A DNA stretch of 32,169 nt. It comes from a candidate division KSB1 bacterium (GTDB lineage Bacteria; Zhuqueibacterota; JdFR-76; DREG01). Made by a program: the position numbers and the translations under genes. The notes beneath the pieces were generated by a model. That model had not been told where the DNA came from. It ran no database searches and worked only from the letters and a program-made list of their open reading frames with translations. The stretch is taken from contig JADFJB010000049.1 in the NCBI GenBank assembly GCA_022566355.1, positions 1 through 32,169 of the forward strand. The letters are read 5' to 3'. Shown piece after piece: positions 7,885 to 16,713 of this stretch (its first letter is position 1; each line of letters opens with the position of its first letter).

Positions 7885-9396
7885 TCAATTTTCAATGGTT
7901 TTTCTGTGTCTTTCCGTGTGATTCTGTGGCATAAATATACTTACCAATACTCCCATAATCCCAGACAGCAAAAATGCGGGTGGCAATTCGCTTAGTTGTG
8001 AGAAGAATTCTCCAACACCTGGCCAATGCGGCGCCCAAAAATTGAAAATAGGTATACAAACAAATCCTGTAATCATCGCTGCAATTGCACCGTTGGCAGT
8101 CATTCCCCGCCAAAAAAGAGACAGAATAATGGTTGGGCAAAATGTGGCTGCGATACCACCCCAGCCAAAAATGACAAACCAGAAAATCGTTCCTCCTTTA
8201 GTGAGCCAGGCAACAAATAAAGCAATACATAGGGCGATAAGGGCAATAGCAATAGTGACTTTACGGCTTAATCCAACCAATTCATCGTCTTTAAGATTTG
8301 GATGGCGAACTTTCTGGTAATAATCGCGAACTGCAGCACTGCTAGCTACGAGAAGTAAAGAGTCGACTGTCGACATTATTGCAGACAATACAATTGCGAT
8401 ATATAATCCCACCAAAAACATGGGCAGCAGTGAATCTACAAGCATAGGTAATACGGCTTCAGCATTTTCTCCCAACACAGATTCGAGAGTATCATTAGGA
8501 CCTGTTAGTAGCGACCTACCCACAATGCCTGTTAATACCGCCCCGGAATCTGCGAATAAAGTCCAAAGAATTGCGACCACTGTCCCTTTAGGAATTTCTT
8601 TTTCTTCCTTTAGGGCGATAAACCTGACGAAGATTTGCGGAGAACCCATGAATCCTAAGCCTATTAAAGCCAATGAAAAAATAGAAGCAATATTGATGAT
8701 ACTCCAACCGCCAGCTCCTGTGATGGTCATTAATGCCGGATCAATGGAATTCAGGGAAGTTGTTAAAGATGACCAGCCTCCTATTGAAACTAAACCAAAA
8801 ACCGGAAGAAAGACAAGGCCAAGAATCATTAACGAGCCTTGGAAAACATCGGACCATGCTACAGCCAGAAAACCGCCAGCTACGCTATAAACCAACACAA
8901 CGCCAAATCCAATGATAGCGCCTAAATAAAAATTCCAGTCTAAAAAACTGTTGAATGCTTTCCCGGTGGCGAATATTTGGGCGCTTACATAAATAGTTAC
9001 AAAAATCACCAATGTCGCAGCTGAAACCAACCGAAGATGGTGACTTTTGTCTCGAAATCTCGATTCCAGGTAATCCGGAATGGTGATGGAATCGTATTCA
9101 TCGGTTAATCGTTTGAACCGGCGAGCCATAAAAATCCAGGCAAATGCAACTCCCAGTACTTCTCCCAAAACGACCCAAAAAGCTTTTAATCCAACCGCAG
9201 CTCCCATGCCTGTTAATCCAAGCAAAAGCCATGCAGATTCCCCGGTTGCCCTTGCAGAAAAAGCAACTGTCAGGAACCCAAGTTTTTTGCCGGCAGCAAA
9301 ATAATCTCGGAGATTTTTCATCCGGCGGGATGCAAGAAAGCCTATCCCAATTAAGACTGCTAGGTACAAAAGAACAATACTGAGCTTTATCAACAT
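7885..9396 (-). CDS. Sodium:solute symporter family protein (PutP-like)
   Basis: A 503-residue inner-membrane protein with about 13 hydrophobic helices, of the SSS/SSF family that couples sodium influx to uptake of proline, other amino acids or small organic solutes. Supporting motifs are DYFAAGKKLG after helix 1, ARATGESAW, YSVAGGFLAVAWSDVFQG, and GSPQIFVRFIALK as in PutP-type members. An AAGGA site precedes the ATG. It lies 25 bases downstream of the class III aminotransferase on the same strand, so they likely form an operon for import and deamination of one substrate. The last residues (QNHTERHRKTIEN) are encoded by the right inverted-repeat arm, so the native C terminus has probably been replaced. 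The substrate is not determinable from sequence. Confidence 0.88.
   Translation of the reverse strand: MLIKLSIVLLYLAVLIGIGFLASRRMKNLRDYFAAGKKLGFLTVAFSARATGESAWLLLGLTGMGAAVGLKAFWVVLGEVLGVAFAWIFMARRFKRLTDEYDSITIPDYLESRFRDKSHHLRLVSAATLVIFVTIYVSAQIFATGKAFNSFLDWNFYLGAIIGFGVVLVYSVAGGFLAVAWSDVFQGSLMILGLVFLPVFGLVSIGGWSSLTTSLNSIDPALMTITGAGGWSIINIASIFSLALIGLGFMGSPQIFVRFIALKEEKEIPKGTVVAILWTLFADSGAVLTGIVGRSLLTGPNDTLESVLGENAEAVLPMLVDSLLPMFLVGLYIAIVLSAIMSTVDSLLLVASSAAVRDYYQKVRHPNLKDDELVGLSRKVTIAIALIALCIALFVAWLTKGGTIFWFVIFGWGGIAATFCPTIILSLFWRGMTANGAIAAMITGFVCIPIFNFWAPHWPGVGEFFSQLSELPPAFLLSGIMGVLVSIFMPQNHTERHRKTIEN
7900..7930 (-). repeat. Right arm of the inverted repeat, overlapping the symporter 3' end
   Basis: This is the inverted partner of 7287-7317. 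It encodes the symporter's final residues from QNHTERHRK onward, placing the island boundary inside that reading frame. Confidence 0.75.
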
Positions 9397-9421
9397 AGAT
9401 TCAATTCCTTCTCAAAGAGTG

Positions 9422-10741
9422 TCAACCTTCAAATGCTTGATCGGTTAAATCAAGACCCCGGTCTATAATTTCAAATCCTTCGAGTAACTGCTTTTCGGTG
9501 ATGCAAAGCGGGGGATTACACATGAAGCTGGCCCAGCGCAAGAAAGTGAACAATCCTTCCTCGCGGAAAAAATTTGCTAACTTTTTCATAGGTTCGGAAG
9601 TTCCGTTGTACGGCGCTATTAACTCACCGCTAGCGTTTTTCTGGATGTCGATCATACCAAAAAGACCGATGCATCTGCCTTCTTTGACGCTGGGATGTTT
9701 TCGTGTGAGACGATCCATTTCATCACGCATGATTTTTCCCAACCTGGCTGCATTTTCTGCTAAATCTTCCTCCTGTATGACTTCAATAACAGCCATAGCA
9801 GTATTCAATGCTAATGGATGGGAGTTATAGGTTAATCCACCCCAAAAAACATTCTTCCGAAAATGATCTGCAATTGCATCGCTTACACCGACACAACCCA
9901 GTGGTATATATGCACTCGTCAATCCTTTTGCCATCGTTACAATATCTGGTATTATCCCAAAATGTTCAAATGCAAACATCTTACCTGTTCTGCCAAAACC
10001 GCTCATAATCTCATCGCATATCAAAAGGATGTCATATTGATTCAGCAATTCATGAAGGCCTTGCAGATAGCCTTTGGGAGGTACGAGAATTCCATTGGTG
10101 CCGGTTACTGTCTCCACAATCATAGCAGCTATGTTATTGGGTCCTTCGTACTGGATAACCTCATCCAAATATATGAGGTTATCCTTGGTGATTTCTTCTT
10201 CAGAGTTGCCAAAGGAATAATTATATGGCTGAGGATCTAACACATGGACAATTCCGGGAGTTCCGGGTTCATTGGGTATTCTACGTGGATCCCCGGTTAG
10301 CTGCATGCAAAGATGGCTGCCGCCATGATAACTTCTGTAGCGAGACAGAATTTTTTGGCGCCCGGTATAAAGGCGCGCAGCTCGAATAGCATTTTCATTT
10401 GCTTCCGCTCCGCCAACTGTGAAAAAGAATGTGTTAATATTGCCAGGTACAATTTGAGCCAGTTTCTTCCCTAACTTAGCTCTGGATTCTGTTGCAGTTA
10501 ATGGATAGACATAAATGAGATCATCCAGAGCATTTTTCATCGCCTTGATGACTTTGGGATGGGCATGGCCGATATTTACACACATCAGCTGGCTGTTAAA
10601 ATCGATGAAGCGCTTTCCTTCCGGCGTCCAGAAATAAACACCCTGGGCTTTAGCCACAGGTATTGGATTTACCGACTCAATGGATGACCATTCATAAATT
10701 GTATGCTTTTGACAAAGCTCGATCATTTCCTGAGAATTCAT
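9422..10741 (-). CDS. Class III aminotransferase (omega-amino acid type)
   Basis: A 439-residue PLP enzyme of the class III (ornithine/omega-aminotransferase) fold. It carries the PLP-phosphate loop GGAEANENAIR (~110), SYHGGSH (~138), the pyridine-N aspartate in LLICDEIMSGFGRTG (D243) and the Schiff-base lysine in TMAKGLTSAYIPLG (K272). It resembles taurine:pyruvate and beta-alanine:pyruvate aminotransferases and related enzymes. The GAGGATCGC segment before the ATG is a good ribosome site. The adjacent symporter and the convergent mmsA suggest import, transamination to a semialdehyde, then oxidation to an acyl-CoA; beta-alanine to malonate semialdehyde would fit directly, and taurine or an aminoisobutyrate are alternatives. 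The family is secure, the substrate is inference. Confidence 0.88.
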   Translation of the reverse strand: MNSQEMIELCQKHTIYEWSSIESVNPIPVAKAQGVYFWTPEGKRFIDFNSQLMCVNIGHAHPKVIKAMKNALDDLIYVYPLTATESRAKLGKKLAQIVPGNINTFFFTVGGAEANENAIRAARLYTGRQKILSRYRSYHGGSHLCMQLTGDPRRIPNEPGTPGIVHVLDPQPYNYSFGNSEEEITKDNLIYLDEVIQYEGPNNIAAMIVETVTGTNGILVPPKGYLQGLHELLNQYDILLICDEIMSGFGRTGKMFAFEHFGIIPDIVTMAKGLTSAYIPLGCVGVSDAIADHFRKNVFWGGLTYNSHPLALNTAMAVIEVIQEEDLAENAARLGKIMRDEMDRLTRKHPSVKEGRCIGLFGMIDIQKNASGELIAPYNGTSEPMKKLANFFREEGLFTFLRWASFMCNPPLCITEKQLLEGFEIIDRGLDLTDQAFEG

Positions 10742-10835
10742 GCGATCCTCTTTTCTGTGGTTGTATTTGATTGTATGAATTCATTATAAAATGAATAAAT
10801 CCAATTAAAGCAAGTGAAAAAAGCATATTTCGTTT

Positions 10836-10850
10836 TGATTGATCCAATCA
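10836..10850. repeat. Short perfect inverted repeat in the divergent intergenic region
   Basis: TGATTG, three bases, CAATCA, between the divergent aminotransferase and aminopeptidase P genes. It could be an operator for either; no regulator is encoded nearby and no canonical promoter was recognised around it. Confidence 0.3.
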
Positions 10851-10935
10851 GTAGGGTTTTGTCTTGCTTCTAAAGTATGATCTCTTAATATTCATAAATC
10901 ACTAAATAAAATATTAAAGAAATAGAGGTAGAGTT

Positions 10936-12381
10936 ATGGCTAAACTAGGTGTTTTAATCTTTGGCTTGTTATTTTTTCCAATCCTTTTGTTCTCTCAAGA
11001 GAATTATTATTATCAAACTGATTTTACTATCGAGGAGTTCGCGGAACGCAGATCGCGAGTTTTTGATAAAATTGGAAATCACTCCTTGGCACTTATCCAA
11101 GGCGGAACTGCTGTTCGTGGATTTGAAGTCTTTCGTCAATCCAATGAATTCTACTATCTATGCGGATTGGAAACCCCACATTCCTATTTGCTAATGGATG
11201 GAAGGAATCGGCGATCGACCTTGTATTTGCCCCATCGCGATGAAGCTCGTGAGCGCAATGAAGGTAAAGTTCTTTCAGCGGAAGATGTTAAATTGGTGAA
11301 AGAATTGACTGGCGTCGATGCGGTTTATGGTTCAGACTTAATGGCCAGACATTTCACAGGTTTTCTGATAAGGGCACCGTTTCCATCAGTATATACGCCT
11401 TTCAGTCCGGCTGAAGGAAAGGCAACCAGTCGCGATGAATTAATCCGCGGTAACGCTGCAATTGCATCCGATCCCTGGGATGGCAGCCCTTCTCGAGAAG
11501 GACATTTTATCCATTTGCTGAAGTCCAGATTCCCGCAGTTCGAAATACAGGATCTATCACCGATATTGGATGACATACGTGTCGTAAAAAGTCCGGCTGA
11601 AATAATATTGATCCGGCGTGCGAGTCAATTGGCTGGGATGGGTCTTATGGAAGCGATGCGAAGCACAAAGCCAGGTGTGATGGAATATCAATTGGATGGG
11701 GCAGCCCGGTATATTTTCTTGATTAATGGCGCCCGCAATGAAGGCTACTCTTCAATCACTGCCGGCGGGACCAATGCATGGATGGGACACTATTTTCACA
11801 ATAAAAGTGTACTAAAAAGTGGTGATCTGGTTTTAATGGATTATGCACCGGAGTACCGTTTCTACACCAGCGATGTTGCCAGAATGTGGCCGGTTAATGG
11901 CAAATTTACTTCCGGACAGCGTGAGTTATATGGTTTTATCTTGAAGTACTACAAAACAATATTGCAATACATTCGCCCTGGAGTTTCCGCAGCCAAAGTA
12001 ATGGATGAGGCCGCAGAGGTGATGAAAGGAGTCTTTGAGAAAACTCGATTCTCAAAGCCAGCATACAAAAAGGCTTGTGAGGGTACCCTGACTTTTCGGG
12101 GACATTTATCCCATTCTGTAGGAATGGCAGTTCATGATGTTGGGAATTATAGGGACGGTTTATTAAAACCAGGTATGGTATTCTCGATTGATCCCATGTT
12201 GTGGGTTCCGGAGGAAAAACTTTATGTTCGCATTGAAGATGTTGTGGTTGTAACGGAAGAGGGCGTAGAGAATTTTACCAATTTCGTACCAACTGAAATT
12301 GAGGGAATAGAGAAATTAATGGAAGAAAGAGGGATTTTGCAGATACGGCCTGCAACAAAGTCAATATCTAATAGTCCTTGA
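10936..12381 (+). CDS. Secreted aminopeptidase P family protein (M24B, Xaa-Pro peptidase)
   Basis: A 481-residue pita-bread metallopeptidase with an N-terminal signal peptide (MAKLGVLIFGLLFFPILLFS), so it likely acts in the periplasm or outside. The N-terminal AMP_N domain spans ~27-190 (GGTAVRGFEVFRQSNEFYYL) and the catalytic domain ~220-470. Metal ligands are visible as D302 (MDYAPEY), D313 (TSDVAR), H393 (LSHSVGMAVHD) and E434 (VRIED). The fifth, normally glutamate in an EPG motif, is aspartate D419 in FSIDPML. The enzyme class removes an N-terminal residue before proline. A purine-rich AGAGGTAGAG lies before the ATG. It is transcribed divergently from the aminotransferase. Activity is likely but the ligand substitution leaves some doubt. 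Confidence 0.85.
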   Translation: MAKLGVLIFGLLFFPILLFSQENYYYQTDFTIEEFAERRSRVFDKIGNHSLALIQGGTAVRGFEVFRQSNEFYYLCGLETPHSYLLMDGRNRRSTLYLPHRDEARERNEGKVLSAEDVKLVKELTGVDAVYGSDLMARHFTGFLIRAPFPSVYTPFSPAEGKATSRDELIRGNAAIASDPWDGSPSREGHFIHLLKSRFPQFEIQDLSPILDDIRVVKSPAEIILIRRASQLAGMGLMEAMRSTKPGVMEYQLDGAARYIFLINGARNEGYSSITAGGTNAWMGHYFHNKSVLKSGDLVLMDYAPEYRFYTSDVARMWPVNGKFTSGQRELYGFILKYYKTILQYIRPGVSAAKVMDEAAEVMKGVFEKTRFSKPAYKKACEGTLTFRGHLSHSVGMAVHDVGNYRDGLLKPGMVFSIDPMLWVPEEKLYVRIEDVVVVTEEGVENFTNFVPTEIEGIEKLMEERGILQIRPATKSISNSP

Positions 12382-12416
12382 TTCAAAACAAGTTGTTGTT
12401 GGCAAAGAAAATAATT

Positions 12417-12712
12417 ATGAAAAAGCACCAATTTTCGATTTTGATTTCTCTTCTTTTTTTCTTGGGATCGCAAATCTCTAATTCCCAGACAGTAAATATA
12501 TACGATCGACCAAAACAAACCGAACACAGCCATAATTATGATGCGATTCACTACCGTATTAAATTGGAATTTGATGAAAAATCCAAATCCTTTAAAGGTG
12601 AAAACAGGATTACTTTAACTCCTCATTTATTGTTATTGATAGCGCAGAAAAACCGGTTATACAGCTAGTTTTCATATGATATTAGAAAGCTGGTTGAAAA
12701 TATTTAACTTGT
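12417..12712 (+). pseudogene. Truncated, frameshifted M1-family aminopeptidase remnant
   Basis: The ATG at 12417 opens a signal peptide (MKKHQFSILISLLFFLGSQ), then YDAIHYRIKLEFDEKSKSFKGENRITLTP, the start of the N-terminal domain of M1 (gluzincin) aminopeptidases. Near 12625 the frame shifts: the open frame ends in a non-homologous tail at 12668, while another frame continues the family pattern as SFIVIDSAEKPVIQLVF. A third frame gives a short further piece ending at a TAA near 12707. The remaining ~500 residues, including the zinc site, are absent, and queD starts directly after. It is a 5' relic, not a functional enzyme. Confidence 0.8.
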
Positions 12713-12719
12713 AGGATCA

Positions 12720-13085
12720 ATGAATATTATGATTGTTTTCAAATCATTTAAATTTGAAGCTGCACATTATTTACCAAATGTTCCCGATGGTCATAAATGT
12801 AAAAGACTACATGGGCATTCGTTTAGAGTGGTAATTCATGCTTCCGGGGAAGTCGATGCGGATGTAGGCTGGGTTATTGATTTTGCCGATATTAAAAAAG
12901 CATTTGATCCCATACTTACGGAATTAGACCATCATTATTTAAATGAAATACCCGGATTAGAAAATCCAACAAGTGAAAATATAGCAAGATACCTTTGGAA
13001 AAGGCTCAGCAGTAATTTGCCCCAACTCCATCAAATTGACGTGCACGAGACTTGTAACGCCGGATGCACCTATCTGGGTGAATAA
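12720..13085 (+). CDS. queD: 6-carboxytetrahydropterin synthase (QueD/PTPS family)
   Basis: A 121-residue tunnelling-fold enzyme predicted to make 6-carboxy-5,6,7,8-tetrahydropterin from 7,8-dihydroneopterin triphosphate, the second step of queuosine biosynthesis. Zinc ligands are H16 (FEAAHYL) and H31, H33 (RLHGHSF). The catalytic cysteine is C27, the catalytic pair D70-H71 lies in ELDHHYLN, and the substrate-binding glutamate is E110 in HETCNAGCTYLGE. Length is standard. An AGGAT site lies four bases before the ATG at 12720. No other queuosine gene is in the window; it is the intact gene in a stretch of decayed ones. A PTPS-type role in another pterin pathway is the alternative. Confidence 0.92.
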   Translation: MNIMIVFKSFKFEAAHYLPNVPDGHKCKRLHGHSFRVVIHASGEVDADVGWVIDFADIKKAFDPILTELDHHYLNEIPGLENPTSENIARYLWKRLSSNLPQLHQIDVHETCNAGCTYLGE

Positions 13086-13111
13086 ATCATCTTATTCTAA
13101 AGGTTTTTATA

Positions 13112-15417
13112 TCAATTTCTAGAATTGTCTAGGATATCCTGAATCATGGATTGATCCACCATATTCTTTTGCGGATTTCTTTTTGAGGTTTGCCCCAGCG
13201 TAATGTTTGCAGATAGTTGTCTTTCCAATACAATTGCAAGCTCTTTTGTGCGAATCGGTTTGGCAATGTAATCGTCCATTCCCGCATCCAACATCCTCTC
13301 CCGGTCTCCCTTTAAAGCGTGTGCGGTCATGGCGATTATAGGAATATTGTGATTTTTAACTTCTGATTCAGGGTTTCGGATGATTTTTGTTGCCTCGATT
13401 CCGTCCATTTCTGGCATTTGAATATCCATAAAAATCAAATCGTAATGACTGTATTTCAACACTTCAACTGCTTCTTTTCCGTTAAACACCACATCCACCC
13501 GGTAGCCTAATTTTTCGATAAAACGTTTGGCAACTTTTTGATTGGTTAAATTATCTTCCACAAGTAAAAGTTTTATTTCGCTTTGATTATGTCCTGATTG
13601 AGATGTTATTTGAATGTTTTCATCTGAAACTTGACTTTTGTTTGGTCCTTGATAATCTTGTAATTTATTAGGAGGCTGCTTTTCAAAAACTGCAGTGAAC
13701 CAAAATGTTGAACCTGATCCTGCTTCACTTCAACAAACTGGTCATACCGATAATTCCATTAAGAGGGGGTTCGAATTTCGTGGCTCATAATAGCCAGGGA
13801 TTCACTTTTTGCTTTTGTAGCAGTTTCGGCAGTCTCTTTGGCTTTCAGCAAAGCAGCTTTTGCCTGTGATCTCTCAATTAACTCGGCTTAATTGTGTGCC
13901 TATTTGGGTCATCGCATCAATGAATGATTTATCAGGCTACTGGATTTTTCCGAAAAAAATTCCAGAACAGCTACTACTTCATCGCCTAACAATACAGGAA
14001 AAGCAAATCCACTTTCGATGCCAATTTGTCTGGCTACTTTTGCTCGAGTAAACTCCCTTTCTTTTTTCGGAAGTGTAGTCCAATCCGGTTTTTTTGTAGC
14101 TAAAACAGTACCTGGTAATCCAACATTCGGTGAAAATCTGTAAGAGGCCGTTATGTTCTGGAATTCCTCAAACTTTTTCGCGTCGTCAAGGTGCCAAATT
14201 GAAGACGGAATCATTTCCGTCGGTGAATTCTCAGACGGCAAATAGACATGTCCAATTGGCCACCTCATGTAATCACATACTTTATCGATACATGCCTGGG
14301 CAGCATCTTCCATTGTAAGCGCTTTATTTGCTGCAACAGCTATTTCTTGATGTAATTTGATTAGGGTTGTTTTCTGATGCAAAGCTTCTTCAGTACGAAT
14401 TCGATCTTTAATTTCCCGTTGTAGAGATGCTGTGCGTTCTTCCACACATTGTTCCAGTATTTTATTTCTTTCCTTGATTGAACGAGTTCTTAGTTTGTAA
14501 ATGAAATGATGAGAATTAAGAATAACACCAAAAAAATAATTAGGCTACCAAACCAAAGGGTTTGCCAAAAGGGAGGTGTAATTGTAATTTTTATACTTGC
14601 CCCTCTTGGTTCCGATTTCCATCATTGTTTGACCCTTTTACATTAAACGTGTAATCGCCGAGGCTGAAGTTTGTAGTATTAACAAATCTTCGGTTACCCT
14701 CATAATTCCACTTTTTGTCAATTCCATCCATTTTATAGGCATGTTGATTCTTTTCTGGAATGACATAATTCAATACTCAAATTCAAACGAAATAAAGTTT
14801 TCTTTATAAGATAATGAGAGTTTCATGGTGTCAGAAATAGGTTGATTTTAGGTTGATTTAGATAAGAAACATTTGCCGAAATCGATTTGTTGGAGATTCT
14901 TGTTGAATTAAATTATTTGAGTCCTACTTCTATCAGTCGCAATCCAAAGATTACCTTCTTGATCCCTGCTTATTTCCGTGACTTTATTATTGAGTGAATT
15001 ATTTATTTTAGCAGAATGAATTTGATATCGGTTGAATTGATTATTGCTCCGATCTAACTGATTCAATCCATTTTCTGTTTCAATCCAAAGTATACCGGAT
15101 TTATCTTCGTAAATCGCAGTTACAAAATTACTACTGAGATTTTGATGGTCTGAAGGATCCGACCGATAGCGAAATAATTGATCTGAATCATAATCGTATT
15201 TATTCAGTCCGTCTTCTGTGCCAAACCATATGATTCCCTTGTTATCCTGGAAGATACAATCTACCGGGCCTTGCGATAATCCATCCTTGATTGTCAGGTG
15301 TTGAAATTTGATTTTTGGTTTCTGTGCCTGGACATTGGCGGCAAGGATCGCAATAAAGGCAGTTGCCAAAATCAATTTGCAGGAATTGAAATGTTGAGGT
15401 TTTTCGAAGTGATTCAT
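13112..15417 (-). pseudogene. Hybrid two-component sensor kinase (propeller-Y_Y_Y-TM-GAF-HisKA-REC), degraded
   Basis: Pieces of one large sensor appear in order. From 15417: a signal peptide and two-component propeller blades (GLSQGPVDCIFQDNKGIIWF, TEDGLNKYD). Near 14773-14600: a Y_Y_Y domain (GDYTFNVKGSNNDG). Near 14595-14505: ITPPFWQTLWF and the membrane segment. At 14445-13909: a GAF domain. Near 13800: the H-box MSHEIRTP. At 13561-13112: a receiver domain with phosphoacceptor MDIQMPEMDG and conserved lysine KPI. Most propeller blades are missing. A one-base shift follows the Y_Y_Y domain (~14600), a TAA follows the membrane segment (14492-14490), an extra C after the H-box (13765-13769) shifts LNGIIGMT out of frame, and nearly all of the ATPase domain is deleted, leaving only GSGSTFWFTAVF. 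A functional protein is not possible. Confidence 0.88.
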
Positions 15418-15591
15418 GATCTTGAAGATTTTTGGAAACCCCACAATCCTTATTTCACTTATTTAATTGATTGAATCATGGCATCATTTTAATTTATCGA
15501 ATCATTATGATCAAATCTTAACAGACTGTTAATATTTTACTTTTTAAAATCTGGGTTAAAAGTAGAGTTTTATTGTTGATAGCAATTTTGT

Positions 15592-15619
15592 TTGCATCAC
15601 TCAAGGAATCAATTATATT
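15592..15619 (+). promoter_or_regulatory. Possible promoter of the clpP-like gene
   Basis: TTGCAT at 15592-15597, a 16-base spacer, and TATATT at 15614-15619, about 44 bases before the start codon. The -35 box is a weak match. Confidence 0.35.
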
Positions 15620-15662
15620 CAATTTGTTTGAGTGGAAATCAAATAATAACTAAGGAGAATAA

Positions 15663-16250
15663 ATGACATTGAACATAGAGTCTAAGGAATCAGAGGAAAA
15701 AGACGGACTTAAATTTAGGATAGATCAAAAATTATTTAAAACACGAACCCTATTAATCTACGGCGAAATAAACCAGAAACTAGCTAAAGAAGTTACTGAA
15801 AAACTGTTGGTTTTGTCTATCGACTCTGACAATGATATTAAGATATTCATTAATTCACAAGGTGGTCATGTCGAATCCGGAGATACAATATTTGATATGA
15901 TTCAATTCGTTAAACCAAAGGTTGAAATAATAGGCACTGGCTGGGTTGCTAGTGCAGGCGCTTTTATTTTCATATCTGTTCCTTTGGAACAAAGATACTG
16001 TCTTCCAAATACCCGGTTTTTACTTCACCAACCCATGGGTGGTGTTGGTGGTGTGGCATCTGACATCAGTATTGAAGCAAAGGAAATCGTTAAAATGAAA
16101 TACCGCCTTAACAAAATATTTGCCAAACAAACAGGACAATCCTTAAAAAAAATTGAAAAAGAAACAGATCGCAATTTTTGGATGACTGCAGAAGAAGCAA
16201 TTGATTATGGATTGGTCAATAAAATAATAAAATCAGCAGAAGAGATTTGA
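15663..16250 (+). CDS. clpP: ClpP-type ATP-dependent protease proteolytic subunit
   Basis: A 195-residue serine peptidase of the ClpP fold (S14), which forms a barrel and degrades proteins fed by a Clp ATPase in the cytoplasm. Visible motifs are [18 protein letters not shown] (~64-80), the nucleophile in GWVASAGAF (S98), the histidine in [11 protein letters not shown] (H122) and the aspartate in [18 protein letters not shown] (D169). The nucleophile motif usually reads ASMGA and here reads ASAGA. The AAGGAG site before the ATG is strong. No clpX or tig lies next to it, which is unlike the usual clpP locus, so this may be an additional ClpP paralogue with a special role. The triad is complete, so activity is expected. 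Confidence 0.88.
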   Translation: MTLNIESKESEEKDGLKFRIDQKLFKTRTLLIYGEINQKLAKEVTEKLLVLSIDSDNDIKIFINSQGGHVESGDTIFDMIQFVKPKVEIIGTGWVASAGAFIFISVPLEQRYCLPNTRFLLHQPMGGVGGVASDISIEAKEIVKMKYRLNKIFAKQTGQSLKKIEKETDRNFWMTAEEAIDYGLVNKIIKSAEEI

Positions 16251-16401
16251 TAAGTACTTTATAAATCGAAAAGTAAATTGTCTTTGGAAAAACATTTAAA
16301 ACTCAAAAATTAAAACCTGGAATTTAAATCTACGTAAAAATATTCTTGGTTTATGGTTTATTTTAAGAGTCTCAAAGTTATTAAGTCATAAGGAGAGAAA
16401 A

Positions 16402-16686
16402 ATGCCAAAAGTCAGGTGGAACCTAAAAGTTTTAGCCGAGAGCGATCAAACTGAAGTCGTTGAAGGAAATCAATATTTTCCGCCGGATTCGATCATGAGA
16501 GAATTTTTCATTGAGAGTGATTATCATACGATATGTCCTTGGAAAGGGACTGCAAGCTATTATCATATCGAAGTTGATGGGAAACGTAATGAAAATGCTG
16601 CATGGTATTATCCAAACCCGAAAGACGCAGCAAAACAAATAAAAGACCATGTTGCCTTCTGGAAAGGTGTAGAGGTTGAAGAATAA
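16402..16686 (+). CDS. DUF427 domain-containing protein
   Basis: A 94-residue protein covering the whole DUF427 domain. The signature is unmistakable: VLAESDQTEVVEGNQYFPP, then HTICPWKGTASYYH, AAWYYPNPKDAAKQIKDH and VAFWKGVEV. There is no signal peptide or membrane segment, so it should be cytoplasmic. AAGGAG lies seven bases before the ATG. The biochemical role of DUF427 proteins is not settled, and the neighbouring clpP-like gene, 151 bases upstream on the same strand, gives no clear hint. Confidence 0.9.
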   Translation: MPKVRWNLKVLAESDQTEVVEGNQYFPPDSIMREFFIESDYHTICPWKGTASYYHIEVDGKRNENAAWYYPNPKDAAKQIKDHVAFWKGVEVEE

Positions 16687-16713
16687 TTAATTATTGAGGT
16701 TCTCTGGTAAGAA

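Noticed and set aside
7287-7930. CRISPR array or complete IS element
   Set aside because: Repeats occur as one inverted pair, not as regularly spaced direct repeats, and no transposase reading frame is present.
8420-8890. 156-codon plus-strand ORF opposite the symporter gene
   Set aside because: It is antisense to a well-supported transporter, with the Pro/Ser/Asn-rich composition of a shadow frame and no ribosome site.
9863-10240. 125-codon plus-strand ORF opposite the aminotransferase gene
   Set aside because: It overlaps the catalytic core of the aminotransferase on the other strand and shows no recognisable domain.
13112-13561. Independent single-domain response regulator
   Set aside because: The apparent start is an internal GTG in the VEDN motif; in-phase sequence upstream continues as linker and the end of a kinase ATPase domain, so it is the tail of the degraded hybrid kinase.
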